Shown piece by piece: positions 1-8,560 of a stretch of 64,000 nucleotides of DNA. Position 1 is the stretch's first letter. Each line of letters begins with the position of its first letter. Origin of the DNA: Streptomyces sp. MP131-18 (GTDB lineage Bacteria; Actinomycetota; Actinomycetes; Streptomycetales; Streptomycetaceae); NCBI RefSeq assembly GCF_001984575.1, contig NZ_LZNS01000001.1, forward strand, positions 5,297,933 through 5,361,932, written 5' to 3'. Both the position numbers and the translations under genes were made by a program. The notes beneath the pieces are model-generated. The model did no database searches, had not been told where the DNA came from, and was given only the letters and a program-made list of their open reading frames with translations.

Positions 1-1682
1 TGGGCGAGGAGCTGTGGATCACCGAGGACGACACCGTCGAGCATCACCTGATCACCGACGAGTACGAGCTGGGCGACGTCTTCGAGCTCCAGTACGTGGT
101 GAGCGACGGCGAGATCGACATCTACTACAACGGTGAACTCGAGACCACGATCGAGAACTCCGGCGACGGCAACTACTTCAAGGCCGGCGCCTACACGCAG
201 GCCAACTGCGACCGTTCCTCCCCGTGCAGCGGCGACAACTACGGCGAGGTCGAGATCTACGACCTGAACGTCACGCACGGCGACGGCGACGAGGACGGGG
301 GCGGGGACGACGGTGGGGAGAACCCCGCCCCGGACCCCGGCAGCACGGTCGACGTCTCGGACTCGGACGAGCTGGCGGACGCGTTCGACGCCGCGCAGGC
401 CGGTGACCGGATCGTGCTCGCGGACGGCGAGTACGAGATCAGCAGCATGACCGGCAAGCACGGCACGGAGGACGAGCCCATCACCGTCGTCGCGGAAAAC
501 CGCGGCGAGGCGGAGATCAGCGACGGGCAGCTGGAAATCGAGGACTCCTCGTACGTGACGTTCGAGGGCCTGACGTGGACCAACAGCGACACGTTGAAGA
601 TCACCAGCTCGAACAACGTGCGCCTGACCCGCAACCACTTCCGGCTCACCGAGGAGGAGTCCCTGAAGTGGGTCCTCATCGGCGGGGCGGACAGCCACCA
701 CAACCGGATCGACCACAACCTGTTCGAGGAGAAGCACGAGCTGGGGAACTTCATCACCATCGACGGATCGGAGACCGAGCAGTCCCAGCACGATCGCATC
801 GACCACAACCACTTCCGCAACATCGGCCCCCGCGCGGAGAACGAGATGGAGGCCATCCGGGTCGGCCAGAGCGCGATCTCCGAGTCGGACGGGCACACCC
901 TCATCGAGCACAACCTCTTCGAGGAGTGCGACGGTGACCCGGAGATCATCTCCGTGAAGAGCAACAACAACACCGTCCGCTACAACACCTTCCGCGCCTC
1001 CCAGGGCACCGTGACCCAACGGCACGGCAACGAAGGCCAGTTCTACGGCAACTTCTTCCTCGGCGAAGGGAAGGAGGGCACCGGCGGCATCCGGATCTAC
1101 GGCCAGGACCATACGATCTACAACAACCACTTCGAGGGCCTGACCGGCAGCGGCTACGACGCGGCGCTCCAGATCGACGGCGGCAACGTGGACACCTCCG
1201 GCGCGCTCAGTGAACACTTTCGTGTCTACCGGGCGACCGTGGTGAACAACACCTTCGTCAACAACACCTCGAACATCGAGATCGGTGCCAACTACGACCT
1301 CGCCCCCGTCGACACGGTCATCGCCGACAACGTGGTCGTCGGCAGCGAGGGCAAACTGTTCAACGAACTCATGACGCCGGAGGACATGACCTACGCCGGC
1401 AACATCGCCTGGCCGACCGGATCGGCGACCGTCGGCGTCAGCGAACCGGACTCCGCCATCATGACGGCCGACCCGCTGCTCACCGGCGAAGGCCCCGTGC
1501 AGCACATCGGCGCCGACAGCCCGGCGATCGACGCCGGCACCGGCGACCACGCGTTCGTCACCGACGACATCGACGGCCAGCCCCGTACCGGCACCGCCGA
1601 CATCGGAGCGGACGAACACTCCTCGTCAACCATCACCCGCAGCCCCCTCAACGCATCCGACGTCGGCCCGGACGCCGCGTAG
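1..1682 (+). CDS. Alginate lyase, PL7-PL6 fusion (5' truncated by window edge)
   Basis: The reading frame is open from base 3, so the gene begins upstream of the window. The first ~90 codons are the C-terminal end of a family 7 alginate lyase, recognised by the strand motif YFKAGAYTQ (about 171-200). An acidic Gly/Asp linker (about 280-345) follows, then a family 6 (chondroitinase-B/alginate lyase) right-handed beta-helix of about 420 residues, which opens with an SDELADAF/GDRIVLADGEY segment. The family's catalytic Lys and Arg are visible in ISVKSNNNTVRYN (Lys codon near 956) and QRHGNEGQF (Arg codon near 1020). The enzyme is probably secreted and cleaves (poly)uronates such as alginate by beta-elimination. 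The signal peptide and most of the PL7 domain lie outside. The domain calls are solid; substrate is inferred from family. Confidence 0.88.
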   Translation, partial: GEELWITEDDTVEHHLITDEYELGDVFELQYVVSDGEIDIYYNGELETTIENSGDGNYFKAGAYTQANCDRSSPCSGDNYGEVEIYDLNVTHGDGDEDGGGDDGGENPAPDPGSTVDVSDSDELADAFDAAQAGDRIVLADGEYEISSMTGKHGTEDEPITVVAENRGEAEISDGQLEIEDSSYVTFEGLTWTNSDTLKITSSNNVRLTRNHFRLTEEESLKWVLIGGADSHHNRIDHNLFEEKHELGNFITIDGSETEQSQHDRIDHNHFRNIGPRAENEMEAIRVGQSAISESDGHTLIEHNLFEECDGDPEIISVKSNNNTVRYNTFRASQGTVTQRHGNEGQFYGNFFLGEGKEGTGGIRIYGQDHTIYNNHFEGLTGSGYDAALQIDGGNVDTSGALSEHFRVYRATVVNNTFVNNTSNIEIGANYDLAPVDTVIADNVVVGSEGKLFNELMTPEDMTYAGNIAWPTGSATVGVSEPDSAIMTADPLLTGEGPVQHIGADSPAIDAGTGDHAFVTDDIDGQPRTGTADIGADEHSSSTITRSPLNASDVGPDAA

Positions 1683-1754
1683 GCGCAGAGGAACGGCAAA
1701 AGCGGCCGGGGCGGCGCAGGCATGCTGCGTCGGCCCGGCCGCCCGGTGAAGCGA

Positions 1755-1973
1755 TCAGCTCTGAGTGTCCTCGGCGGCCTCGGCGGACTCATCCGCCGGG
1801 GCCGTGCGAGCCGCCTCGGTGCGCTCGCGCATCTTGCGCAACAGCTCCTGCTTCCGATCGGCGGCCGACTCACGGTCCGCTGTACCCGCAGGGGCCGAGC
1901 CCTGCCGGTCGGCACGGGACAGCCTCTTGCGCTGCCCGCCTACGCCGAGAAGGTTGTTCTGGCGCTTGGCCAT
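1755..1973 (-). CDS. DUF6243 family small protein
   Basis: A 72-residue, very hydrophilic protein starting MAKRQNNLLGVGGQRKRLSR. This N-terminus is characteristic of a small Streptomyces family usually annotated DUF6243, whose function is unknown. The middle is a charged, probably helical segment (RKQELLRKMRERTEAAR) and the tail is Ala/Glu-rich. I chose the ATG at 1973 because GGAG lies about 8 bases upstream and family members begin exactly with MAKxxNNLLG. The frame stays open further upstream, but that extension is not family-like. The gene is monocistronic and convergent with the alginate lyase gene. Confidence 0.8.
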   Translation of the reverse strand: MAKRQNNLLGVGGQRKRLSRADRQGSAPAGTADRESAADRKQELLRKMRERTEAARTAPADESAEAAEDTQS

Positions 1974-2154
1974 GGGGGTCTCCAACCTGGTGAGAAGTGA
2001 TCCGGAAGACGCCGGGCGAGGATGGCAGACGCTACATGCCACGACGTTAACGCGAGCCCCGAACCCCCGGCACCTGATTTTCCCCCAGCCGCTGGTGGCG
2101 CGCGGCCGGCGCCGACTTGTCATACCTGGGGTGCACGTCTCCGTGGCGACGCGG

Positions 2155-2640
2155 TCAGCTCGACTTCTTGGCGAGTTCGGCGAGGAACCGCGGCATTCGG
2201 CCGGCACCGAAGTCGTAGAACCGTGCCCACCGCGGCTCGAGCGCGATACGCGCCATCTGGTCGTACATAGCCCGGCAGTTCCGTTCGAACTCGGCCGCGT
2301 ACTCGGCGTCGAAGTTCTTCCGCGCGGCCGCGAGGTACTCAGGAACCACCCCCTCGACGATGGTGAGGTGCACGACGCCGCGCACCGACAGCGTCTTGGC
2401 CGAGCCAGGGCTGTCGCCGGCGTCGATGGTCAGGGCGACCTCGGGGCGGGCGGACAGCGCTTTTACCTTGGGCGCCGTGGCCGCGGTGGACATGACGATC
2501 TCGTCGCCGGTCCAGAAGATGCCGATCGGGATGACGCGTGGCAGCCCGTCGAGTCCGTTGTATGCCAGCCGCGCCATTGACGCCTGGCTCAACAGCTCGT
2601 GGGCGTCGGCCAGCTCCTGTGCGATCTGCTCGGGGTCCAT
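2155..2640 (-). CDS. Pyridoxamine 5'-phosphate oxidase (PPOX) family protein
   Basis: A 161-residue single-domain protein with the split-barrel flavin-binding fold. The segment MARLAYNGLDGLPRVIPIG followed by WTGDEIVMST and KVKALSARPEVALTID is the classic start of PPOX-class proteins. The second half contains a SVRGVVHL strand and a Trp-rich tail (EPRWARFYDF). Such proteins bind FMN or F420 and act as small oxidoreductases or cofactor-binding proteins; the substrate cannot be deduced. The ATG at 2640 is preceded by GAGGAC with good spacing. The gene stands alone, divergent from the membrane protein gene at 2986. Confidence 0.82.
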   Translation of the reverse strand: MDPEQIAQELADAHELLSQASMARLAYNGLDGLPRVIPIGIFWTGDEIVMSTAATAPKVKALSARPEVALTIDAGDSPGSAKTLSVRGVVHLTIVEGVVPEYLAAARKNFDAEYAAEFERNCRAMYDQMARIALEPRWARFYDFGAGRMPRFLAELAKKSS

Positions 2641-2985
2641 GACTCGTCGTCCTCTGCTGTCGTGCGGCCGCTCGTGGCCGCCATGTCCCTGGGACGGAGA
2701 CGCCGGCAGGTTCTCGACACCCGCGGCCGCATCACCGTCTACGCGCCCACGGTAATCGTGCCGCGCCCGCCGGCTTCTACGACTCCTGCCGCATCACCTC
2801 CGACCAGCCACCGGAGCTGCTCGACCGGTATGCACCCGGACGGTGCGCCGCCAGGAGCGGTCGGCCTGTTGTCGTCGTGTCGTCGTGTCGGCTGTCCGGG
2901 GGGTTGGGGGGCTGAACGTCACACCTTGGTACCGCAGGGGTGGGCTGCATGGCGTGGGCTGGGTGTGAGGTTTTAGGGTCGCGGC
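2641..2985. other. Intergenic region, 345 bp
   Basis: This is the divergent promoter space between the PPOX gene and the membrane-protein gene. I see no convincing coding frame, RNA gene or strong hairpin. The last 20 bases hold the AGGGTC ribosome-binding site of the downstream gene. Confidence 0.5.
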
Positions 2986-3948
2986 ATGAGGCCAGGAGAG
3001 CAGCAGCCGGGGGGCGAGTCTTGGTCGAACCCCTATCAGCAGCCGGGATATCAGCAGAACAACCCGTACGGCGCCGAGCAGCCCGGTGGGCCGTGGCAGG
3101 CGGCGGGGGACACGCCGCCGCCCGTTCCGCCGCCGCCGCCGAGGCGGCGGCGGACGGTGATCGCCGTGGCGGCCGTGGCGGTCCTGGTGGTGGCGGGGGT
3201 CATCGGCAGGGTCCTCGTCGTCGCCGGGGATGACGACGGCTCCCAGGAGCGCGAGATCGGCGCGGACGACAGCCCGTCCGCCGAGGAGACCGAGCGGCCC
3301 GCGGCGCCGGACGATCCGCGGCAGGGGGTCGTCGAGCAGCCCGATCCCGTCGTCGCGCCCGACTGGCAGGTGCAGACGAACGAGGACCGCAACAACGCGT
3401 TCGACGTGCCCCCCGAGGACTGGGAGATCGAGAGCGCGAGCACCGCGCGCGGCTACGAGCAGGAGGTGCCGGGCGAGGAGCCCACGGGCGAGATGACGAT
3501 CGGGGTCATGGCACCGGCCGTCTACCTGAACGCCTGGTGCGCGGAGGCCGAGTACCTCAGCGATCGGGCGATGGCCGGGACGCGGGGCGGGCAGGGCTAC
3601 ACCGGTACCGAGGAGGCCGCGGCGGCGGACGCGGAGCGCTTCGCGCTCGCGGCCTGGGCGGGGACGCACGAGGCCGAGGTGGAGGTGGGCGAGCCGGAGC
3701 CGTTCGAGAGCGAACACGGCCTGGTGGGGCACACCGTGACGGCGACGGTCACCGGGCTGCCGCAGGGCGAGGACAGCCCGTGCGGTCCGCCGGCCGGCCG
3801 GGTGACCACGGTTTCGTACCTCGACCCCGACAACGACCTCGCGACCTGGGTGCTCGTCGCGGACGTCGGCGTTCCCGAGGCGCTGGACGAGGAGACGATC
3901 GGCCAGATCATGAACAGCCTGCGGCCGTTCCCCGCGGAGAGCGACTGA
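2986..3948 (+). CDS. Proline/glutamine-rich membrane-anchored protein of unknown function
   Basis: A 320-residue protein. Residues 1-52 are Pro/Gln/Gly-rich and end in a run of prolines. RRRR at 53-56 is followed by a single hydrophobic segment (about 57-80), so a cytoplasmic tail and an extracellular C-terminus are predicted. An acidic linker rich in Asp/Glu/Pro (81-150) leads to a folded extracellular domain of about 165 residues containing two cysteines (YLNAWCAEAEYL and DSPCGPP), which may form a disulfide. The architecture is common among Streptomyces hypothetical cell-surface proteins; I do not recognise the globular domain. The ATG at 2986 follows AGGGTC. It is convergent with the MerR gene, only 7 bp away. 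Confidence 0.72.
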   Translation: MRPGEQQPGGESWSNPYQQPGYQQNNPYGAEQPGGPWQAAGDTPPPVPPPPPRRRRTVIAVAAVAVLVVAGVIGRVLVVAGDDDGSQEREIGADDSPSAEETERPAAPDDPRQGVVEQPDPVVAPDWQVQTNEDRNNAFDVPPEDWEIESASTARGYEQEVPGEEPTGEMTIGVMAPAVYLNAWCAEAEYLSDRAMAGTRGGQGYTGTEEAAAADAERFALAAWAGTHEAEVEVGEPEPFESEHGLVGHTVTATVTGLPQGEDSPCGPPAGRVTTVSYLDPDNDLATWVLVADVGVPEALDEETIGQIMNSLRPFPAESD

Positions 3949-3955
3949 CCGCGCG

Positions 3956-4306
3956 TCAAGGCGGCGGGGCGGGCGCGTGGGCGAGGGCGCGCAGGGTGTC
4001 GCGGGCGTGGGTCAGTTCGGCGAGGCGCGTCTCGGCCTGCCGCAGCCGGCCTGCGATCAGGTCGGCGACCTGGCCGTGCGGCTGCTGCCCGCTGTCCCGT
4101 ACCGCGAGCACGTCTCTTATCTCGGCGAGCGTAAGCCCCGCGACCTGGGCGCCGCGTATGAACACGAGGCGGTCCGCGCTCTCCGGAGGGTAGTCGCGAT
4201 AGCCCGACGGGGTGCGGGGTGGCTCGGGCAGGAGTCCGGTCCGTTCGTAGAACCTGACCGTCTTCGTGGTCACCCCGGCCGCGTGGGCGAGCGATCCGAT
4301 GCGCAT
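3956..4306 (-). CDS. MerR family transcriptional regulator
   Basis: A 116-residue protein starting MRIGSLAHAAGVTTKTVRFY, the winged helix-turn-helix of the MerR family (residues 1-70, with YERTGLLPEPPR and GYRDYP wing motifs). A dimerisation helix follows (about 78-110). There are no cysteines in the C-terminal half, so the metal-binding motif of heavy-metal MerR members is absent and the effector is unknown. It lies 42 bp downstream of the ABC transporter on the same strand and may be co-transcribed with it, which suggests local control of that exporter (inference). The start is supported by TTGGAG just upstream. Confidence 0.85.
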   Translation of the reverse strand: MRIGSLAHAAGVTTKTVRFYERTGLLPEPPRTPSGYRDYPPESADRLVFIRGAQVAGLTLAEIRDVLAVRDSGQQPHGQVADLIAGRLRQAETRLAELTHARDTLRALAHAPAPPP

Positions 4307-4348
4307 GTCTCCAAGGATGTGTCCCCCGCCCGTCGCCCGAAAGGGTGC

Positions 4349-6097
4349 TTATTCGACGGCGGCGAGGAACTGGGTGGCGGCCAGTTCGGCGTACAGCGGG
4401 CTCCCGTTGACCAGTTCGGTATGCGTGCCGACGGCGAGCACCCGGCCGTTGTCCATCACCACGATGCGGTCGGCGGTGGTGACCGTCGACAGCCGGTGTG
4501 CCACGACCAGCACGGTGGTTTCGCGCGCGACGGCCGCGACCGTGTCGCGCAGCGCCGCCTCGTTCACCGCGTCCAGCTGGGACGTCGCCTCGTCGAGCAG
4601 GAGCAGCCGCGGGCGGCGCAGCAGGGCCCGTGCGATGGCGACGCGCTGCCGTTCGCCGCCGGACAGTTTGGTGCCGCGGTGGCCGACGACGGTGTCGAGC
4701 CCTTCGGGCAGCCGTGTCACCAGCGTTTCGAGGCGGGTGGTGGCGAGGACGGCGCTGACCGCCGCCTCGCCCGCGTCGGGCGCGCCGAAGAGCAGGTTGT
4801 CGCGCAGCGTGCCGGAGAGCACGGGGGCGTCCTGCTCGACGTAGCCGATCGCGGCGCGCAGCGCGGCGACGTCCCACTCGGCGATGTCCAGGCCGTCGAG
4901 CAGGACCCGGCCCTCGACGGGGTCGTAGAACCGCTCGATGAGGGAGAAGACCGTCGTCTTGCCCGCGCCGGACGGGCCGACGAACGCGGTCATGCCGCGC
5001 GGCGGCACGGCGAACGTCACCCCGTGGTGGATGTACGGCAGTTCGGGGGAGTAGCGGAAGCGCACGTTTTCGAAAGCGACGGCCGCGGGCTCGGCGCCGG
5101 GCGTGGGCAGGGGGGCCGGGGGCCGGTCGGGCTCGCCCGGCAGGGCCTGCACCTCCTGGATGCGGCTGATCGCCGCGGAGCCCAGCTGGTACTGCGAGAC
5201 GGCCGTGACGAGCTGCTGGATCGGCGACATCAGATAAAAGACGTACAGGAGGAACGCGACGAGCGCGCCGACGTCGATCGCGCCGGTCGACACCCTGGCG
5301 CCGCCGACGGCGAGCACGGTGATGAACGCGACCTGCGTGGACAGCCCGGCCGTGTTCCCGGCGAGCGCCTGCCATTTGGCGGCGCGCACGCTCTCCCGCC
5401 AGGATTCTTCGGCCGCGCGGTGCACCGCGTCCCGTTCGCGCCGCTCGGCCCCCGACGCCTTTACGGTGCGCAGGGCGCCGAGAGCGCGCTCCAGGGCGGC
5501 TCCCATGCGCCCCACGGACTCCTGTGCGCGCTTGCCCGCCCGGTTGATCAGCGGGACGATGCCGCCGATCACCAGGGAGGCGACGGCTATGACGCCGACG
5601 GTCACCGCGAGCAGCACCGGGTCGACCAGGCCCATCATCAGCAGGGTGCCGACCAGGGTGAGGCCGCCGGTGCCGAAGCCGATCAGCGAGTTGGTGGTCA
5701 TCGCGCGCAGCAGCGTGGTGTCGGAGGTGGCGCGCGCCAGCAGGTCGCCGGGCTCGACGGCGTCCACGGCGGAGATCCGCAGCCGCAGCAGGGCGGAGGT
5801 GAGGGAGTGGCGGGCGGTCAGCACCACCGATTCGGCGGTGCGCTGGAGCACGTAGCCGCCGAGCGCGCCGATGCCCGCGTTCGCGACGACGAGCAGGCTG
5901 AGCAGCACGAGTGCGCCGGAGATGGAACGGTCAGCCGACAGGTCGCCGATCAGCTCCTGGGCGACGAGCGGCAGGGCGAGGCCGGTGGCGCCGGTGGTCA
6001 GGGAGAGCAGGGCGCCCGCCACCAGCGCCTTGCGGTGCGGCCGGACGTAGGCCAGGAGGACGCGCCAGGGCGCGGCGGAAGCGGGAGGGACGGACAC
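4349..6097 (-). CDS. ABC transporter, fused permease-ATPase (half-transporter exporter)
   Basis: A 582-residue ABC exporter with an N-terminal six-helix transmembrane domain (about 20-310) fused to an ATPase domain (about 340-582). Walker A is GPSGAGKT near residue 373, the signature is LSGGERQR near 478, and Walker B is LLLLDEATSQLD near 500. The H-loop follows in VVAHRLSTV. Type IV exporters of this kind act as homodimers or heterodimers moving drugs, lipids or peptides outward; no partner half-transporter is adjacent, so a homodimer is likely. The GTG start at 6097 is preceded by AGGGTG. It is followed by the MerR gene on the same strand and is divergent from the conservon. Confidence 0.9.
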   Translation of the reverse strand: MSVPPASAAPWRVLLAYVRPHRKALVAGALLSLTTGATGLALPLVAQELIGDLSADRSISGALVLLSLLVVANAGIGALGGYVLQRTAESVVLTARHSLTSALLRLRISAVDAVEPGDLLARATSDTTLLRAMTTNSLIGFGTGGLTLVGTLLMMGLVDPVLLAVTVGVIAVASLVIGGIVPLINRAGKRAQESVGRMGAALERALGALRTVKASGAERRERDAVHRAAEESWRESVRAAKWQALAGNTAGLSTQVAFITVLAVGGARVSTGAIDVGALVAFLLYVFYLMSPIQQLVTAVSQYQLGSAAISRIQEVQALPGEPDRPPAPLPTPGAEPAAVAFENVRFRYSPELPYIHHGVTFAVPPRGMTAFVGPSGAGKTTVFSLIERFYDPVEGRVLLDGLDIAEWDVAALRAAIGYVEQDAPVLSGTLRDNLLFGAPDAGEAAVSAVLATTRLETLVTRLPEGLDTVVGHRGTKLSGGERQRVAIARALLRRPRLLLLDEATSQLDAVNEAALRDTVAAVARETTVLVVAHRLSTVTTADRIVVMDNGRVLAVGTHTELVNGSPLYAELAATQFLAAVE

Positions 6098-6323
6098 GCG
6101 TTCACCCTACCCACGCTTGGTCACCAGTTCGGCTTGCGGAGTGACGTTCCGCCTGCTTGACTCTGGCCTGCCGCTGGAGCGGTGCTTGCAACTGGCACAG
6201 GTTGGCTGCCGGTTGCTGTGCATGGTCGGGCACGGCGCGGGTAGGTCGCCGTGTCCTGATGTGCTTTTCCCCGCCGCGGATATGTTCAATTTGTGGGTAG
6301 CCGACACCTTTTGGGTGGGTGCG

Positions 6324-7682
6324 ATGGAGATACCGGCGGCGTTGGCCGTCTGTCTGGTGGCCGGCACTGTGTCGGCCGTGCTGTTTGCCGCACTGTGGTT
6401 GCGGCAGCAACGAAGCCAGCGACGGCTGGACGTGGAGATGCGGCGCCGGACGGCGGATGCCGACGCCGAAGTGGCCGCCCTGCGCGACCGGCTGGCCGAG
6501 GCCGCGCGCCGCGAGCGGCTGATCGCCGAGGAGGCGGAGCACCTGGCGGAGAACCGGCTGCCCGCGATGGCCAAGGCGTTGCGGCATCCGCACGTCAGGG
6601 TGCCGGCGGCCCGTTACCCCGAGCTGCTCGACGGGCCGGGCGGCAAGGCGTTCGAGTTGGTACTCGCAGGGGTGTCATCGGCCGTTCTGGGAGAGCGGCG
6701 GCGCGTGGACGGCGCGGCGCAGGCGGCCATGCGCGGGGCGACGACCAAACTCCAGACCATGTGCTACCAACTCCAGACGACCGTCGACGACATGCTGCAC
6801 AAGTACGACGATCCCGAGCTGGCGGAGAAACTGGCGGGTCTCGACTACCTGAACGAGCAGATCCTGCGCCGCCTCCAGGTCACCCGCGTCGTCTGCGGCG
6901 CGGGCGCGGGCCTGGTGCGCACCGCCTCGCCGCTGCGCGCGCTGGTCATGGGCGCCAGTTCCCGTATCCCGAGCTACGAACGGGTGCAGATCGTCGACCA
7001 CCTGCCGGAGCCGGTGGCCGTCGCGGACCGCGCGGCCGAGCCGGTGGCGATCGTCATCGCCGAACTGATGGCGAACGCGGTGCACCACTCGCACGGCTCG
7101 CTGCCGGTGGAGGTGTCGCTCCACCAGGCGCACAACGGTGCCGTGGTCGTCATCAACGACGCGGGCATCGGCATGAACGCCGACGAGTTCGGGCGGGCCC
7201 GCCGCCTGCTGTCGGGCAAGGAGGACATCCACCTGGCGGAACTCGGCGACCCGCCGCGCTCGGGGTTCGCGGCGATCGGCGAGATGTGCCGGCAGTACGG
7301 CGTCGCGGTGTCCGTGGAGCCCTCGCACTACGCCGGGGTCAAGGCCGTGGTGTTCATCCCCAGCGAGCTGCTGACCCCGGTGACCGAGGAGCCGCCGATC
7401 CCGGCGCCCGTGTCGCGCCCCGCGCCCGTGGGCCCGGCCGTGGCCCCCGCCCCGGCGGCGGCGGAGGACGACCCGCCGGCCCTGCCGCAGCGGCGCAACC
7501 GCCGCGCGTCCGACCCGGCTCCCGCCGCCTCCGGCGGCGTGGGCGGCCCGGCGAACCGCGCGTTCCGCGACCCGGACGAGGCCGCGGCACGCATGGGCGC
7601 GCTCCAGCGGGGGACCGCCAGGGGACGGGCCGCGGAGCCAGGCAGCGCCCCCGAGCACGACTCTGAAAGGGATAGCCGATGA
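6324..7682 (+). CDS. cvnA: Conservon sensor-like ATP-binding protein CvnA
   Basis: About 452 residues: one N-terminal membrane segment (EIPAALAVCLVAGTV onward), a coiled-coil region rich in Arg/Glu (about 30-90), a helical linker, and a GHKL ATPase domain with N-box ELMANAVHHSHG and G1-box INDAGIGMN. The C-terminal ~100 residues are Pro/Ala-rich and disordered. There is no obvious phospho-accepting His box, as is normal for CvnA proteins (nitrate/sulfonate-sensor-kinase-like). Conservons are thought to form a G-protein-coupled-like membrane complex controlling development or metabolism. The ATG at 6324 was chosen because it starts the membrane helix; an in-frame ATG at 6282 is possible. The stop overlaps the cvnB start (ATGA). 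Confidence 0.88.
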   Translation: MEIPAALAVCLVAGTVSAVLFAALWLRQQRSQRRLDVEMRRRTADADAEVAALRDRLAEAARRERLIAEEAEHLAENRLPAMAKALRHPHVRVPAARYPELLDGPGGKAFELVLAGVSSAVLGERRRVDGAAQAAMRGATTKLQTMCYQLQTTVDDMLHKYDDPELAEKLAGLDYLNEQILRRLQVTRVVCGAGAGLVRTASPLRALVMGASSRIPSYERVQIVDHLPEPVAVADRAAEPVAIVIAELMANAVHHSHGSLPVEVSLHQAHNGAVVVINDAGIGMNADEFGRARRLLSGKEDIHLAELGDPPRSGFAAIGEMCRQYGVAVSVEPSHYAGVKAVVFIPSELLTPVTEEPPIPAPVSRPAPVGPAVAPAPAAAEDDPPALPQRRNRRASDPAPAASGGVGGPANRAFRDPDEAAARMGALQRGTARGRAAEPGSAPEHDSERDSR

Positions 7683-8119
7683 ACGCCCGAGTCCCCGTCA
7701 CCAAGCCCAAAGTGGACCTCTCCTTCGTCCTCACCCCCATCCTTGAGGTGCCGGACGTCCAGCACGCCATGGTGATCACCGCGGACGGTTTCTACGAGGC
7801 CCACTCGGGTCTCGACACGGAGACCGCCGAGAAGCTGTCCGCGGTCCTGGCGTCCCTGCTGGCCTCGGGGCGCGGCACCAGCCACACGTACTACGGCGGC
7901 GATTCGCTGCTGCGGCAGGTGATGGTCGAGACGTACGACGGGTACGTGTTCGTGATCCCGGCGGGCCAGGGCACCTACCTCGCGGTGTTCACGGGCCCCG
8001 GGGTGGCGATGGACAACGTTTCGTACGAGATGCAGAAGCAGGTGCAGACCCTGGGCAAGGCGATGGTCAGCCCGCCCAGGGGCGACGTCGGCAGGGCTCC
8101 GGCCGGCAGCGACGGCTGA
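7679..8119 (+). CDS. cvnB: Conservon roadblock/LC7 protein CvnB
   Basis: A 146-residue roadblock/LC7-fold protein: helix-strand segments VQHAMVITADGFYEAHS and EKLSAVLASLLAS, then strands around VFVIPAGQGTYLAVFTGP. This family regulates small GTPases (compare MglB with MglA), and in conservons CvnB interacts with CvnA and CvnD. Its ATG at 7679 overlaps the cvnA stop as ATGA, so translation is coupled. A stem-loop pair separates it from cvnC. Confidence 0.92.
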   Translation: MNARVPVTKPKVDLSFVLTPILEVPDVQHAMVITADGFYEAHSGLDTETAEKLSAVLASLLASGRGTSHTYYGGDSLLRQVMVETYDGYVFVIPAGQGTYLAVFTGPGVAMDNVSYEMQKQVQTLGKAMVSPPRGDVGRAPAGSDG

Positions 8120-8163
8120 CCGGTCCGGCGGACCGGACGGCGCCCCAGGGGCGACGCCGTCCG
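8120..8163 (+). other. Tandem stem-loops between cvnB and cvnC
   Basis: Two hairpins directly follow the cvnB stop. The first (8120-8136) pairs CCGGTCC with GGACCGG around a 3-base loop. The second pairs CGGACGGCG (8134-8142) with CGCCGTCCG (8155-8163), with an inner CCCC/GGGG pairing. There is no T-tract. They share bases, so they cannot form together and might act as alternative structures, a partial terminator or an mRNA-stability element inside the operon. Confidence 0.55.
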
Positions 8164-8212
8164 CCGGGCAGCTCGTTGACCGCTGCGTGTGCCTTCACGC
8201 AAGGGAGTTTCG

Positions 8213-8560
8213 ATGAACCGGCGGCTGATTCCGCCCTACGTGTGGACCGGCGGCAGAACGCGTCCGAGCCGGAACGTTCTGGACCGGCTGACCGTGCTGC
8301 GGTGCGCCATCGAGGAGATCCCGGGCGACGTGACGCCGGCCGGGCAGCGGGTGATGGAGATTCTTCAGGCGGGTGCCCTCCCGCTGGCGGAAGTGGCCGC
8401 CCACCTGTCCCTGCCCGTGAGCTTCGTCAAAGTCCTCGCCAGTGACCTCTTCGACCAGGGGCTGTTGATCGTGCGGGCGCCCACCGCGGTCCCCGCCGGT
8501 GAGCAGCCGGACAAGCAACTCCTTGAAAGGGTGATCCGTGGACTCCGCGCCCTCCAGTAG
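8213..8560 (+). CDS. cvnC: Conservon DUF742 protein CvnC
   Basis: A 115-residue DUF742 protein. The diagnostic N-terminal motif PYVWTGGRTRPSRN is present, followed by a winged-helix-like core (QRVMEILQAGALPLAEVAA then LPVSFVKVLASDLFDQGLL). This matches the CvnC subunit of conservons, which has no catalytic role known. The ATG at 8213 is supported by AAGGGAG at 8201-8207. The 3' end overlaps cvnD by 23 bp, consistent with one operon. Confidence 0.9.
   Translation: MNRRLIPPYVWTGGRTRPSRNVLDRLTVLRCAIEEIPGDVTPAGQRVMEILQAGALPLAEVAAHLSLPVSFVKVLASDLFDQGLLIVRAPTAVPAGEQPDKQLLERVIRGLRALQ

Noticed and set aside
3597..5375. 592-codon minus-strand frame covering MerR and ABC genes
   Set aside because: A different frame of genuine MerR and ABC genes on the same strand; low-complexity product.
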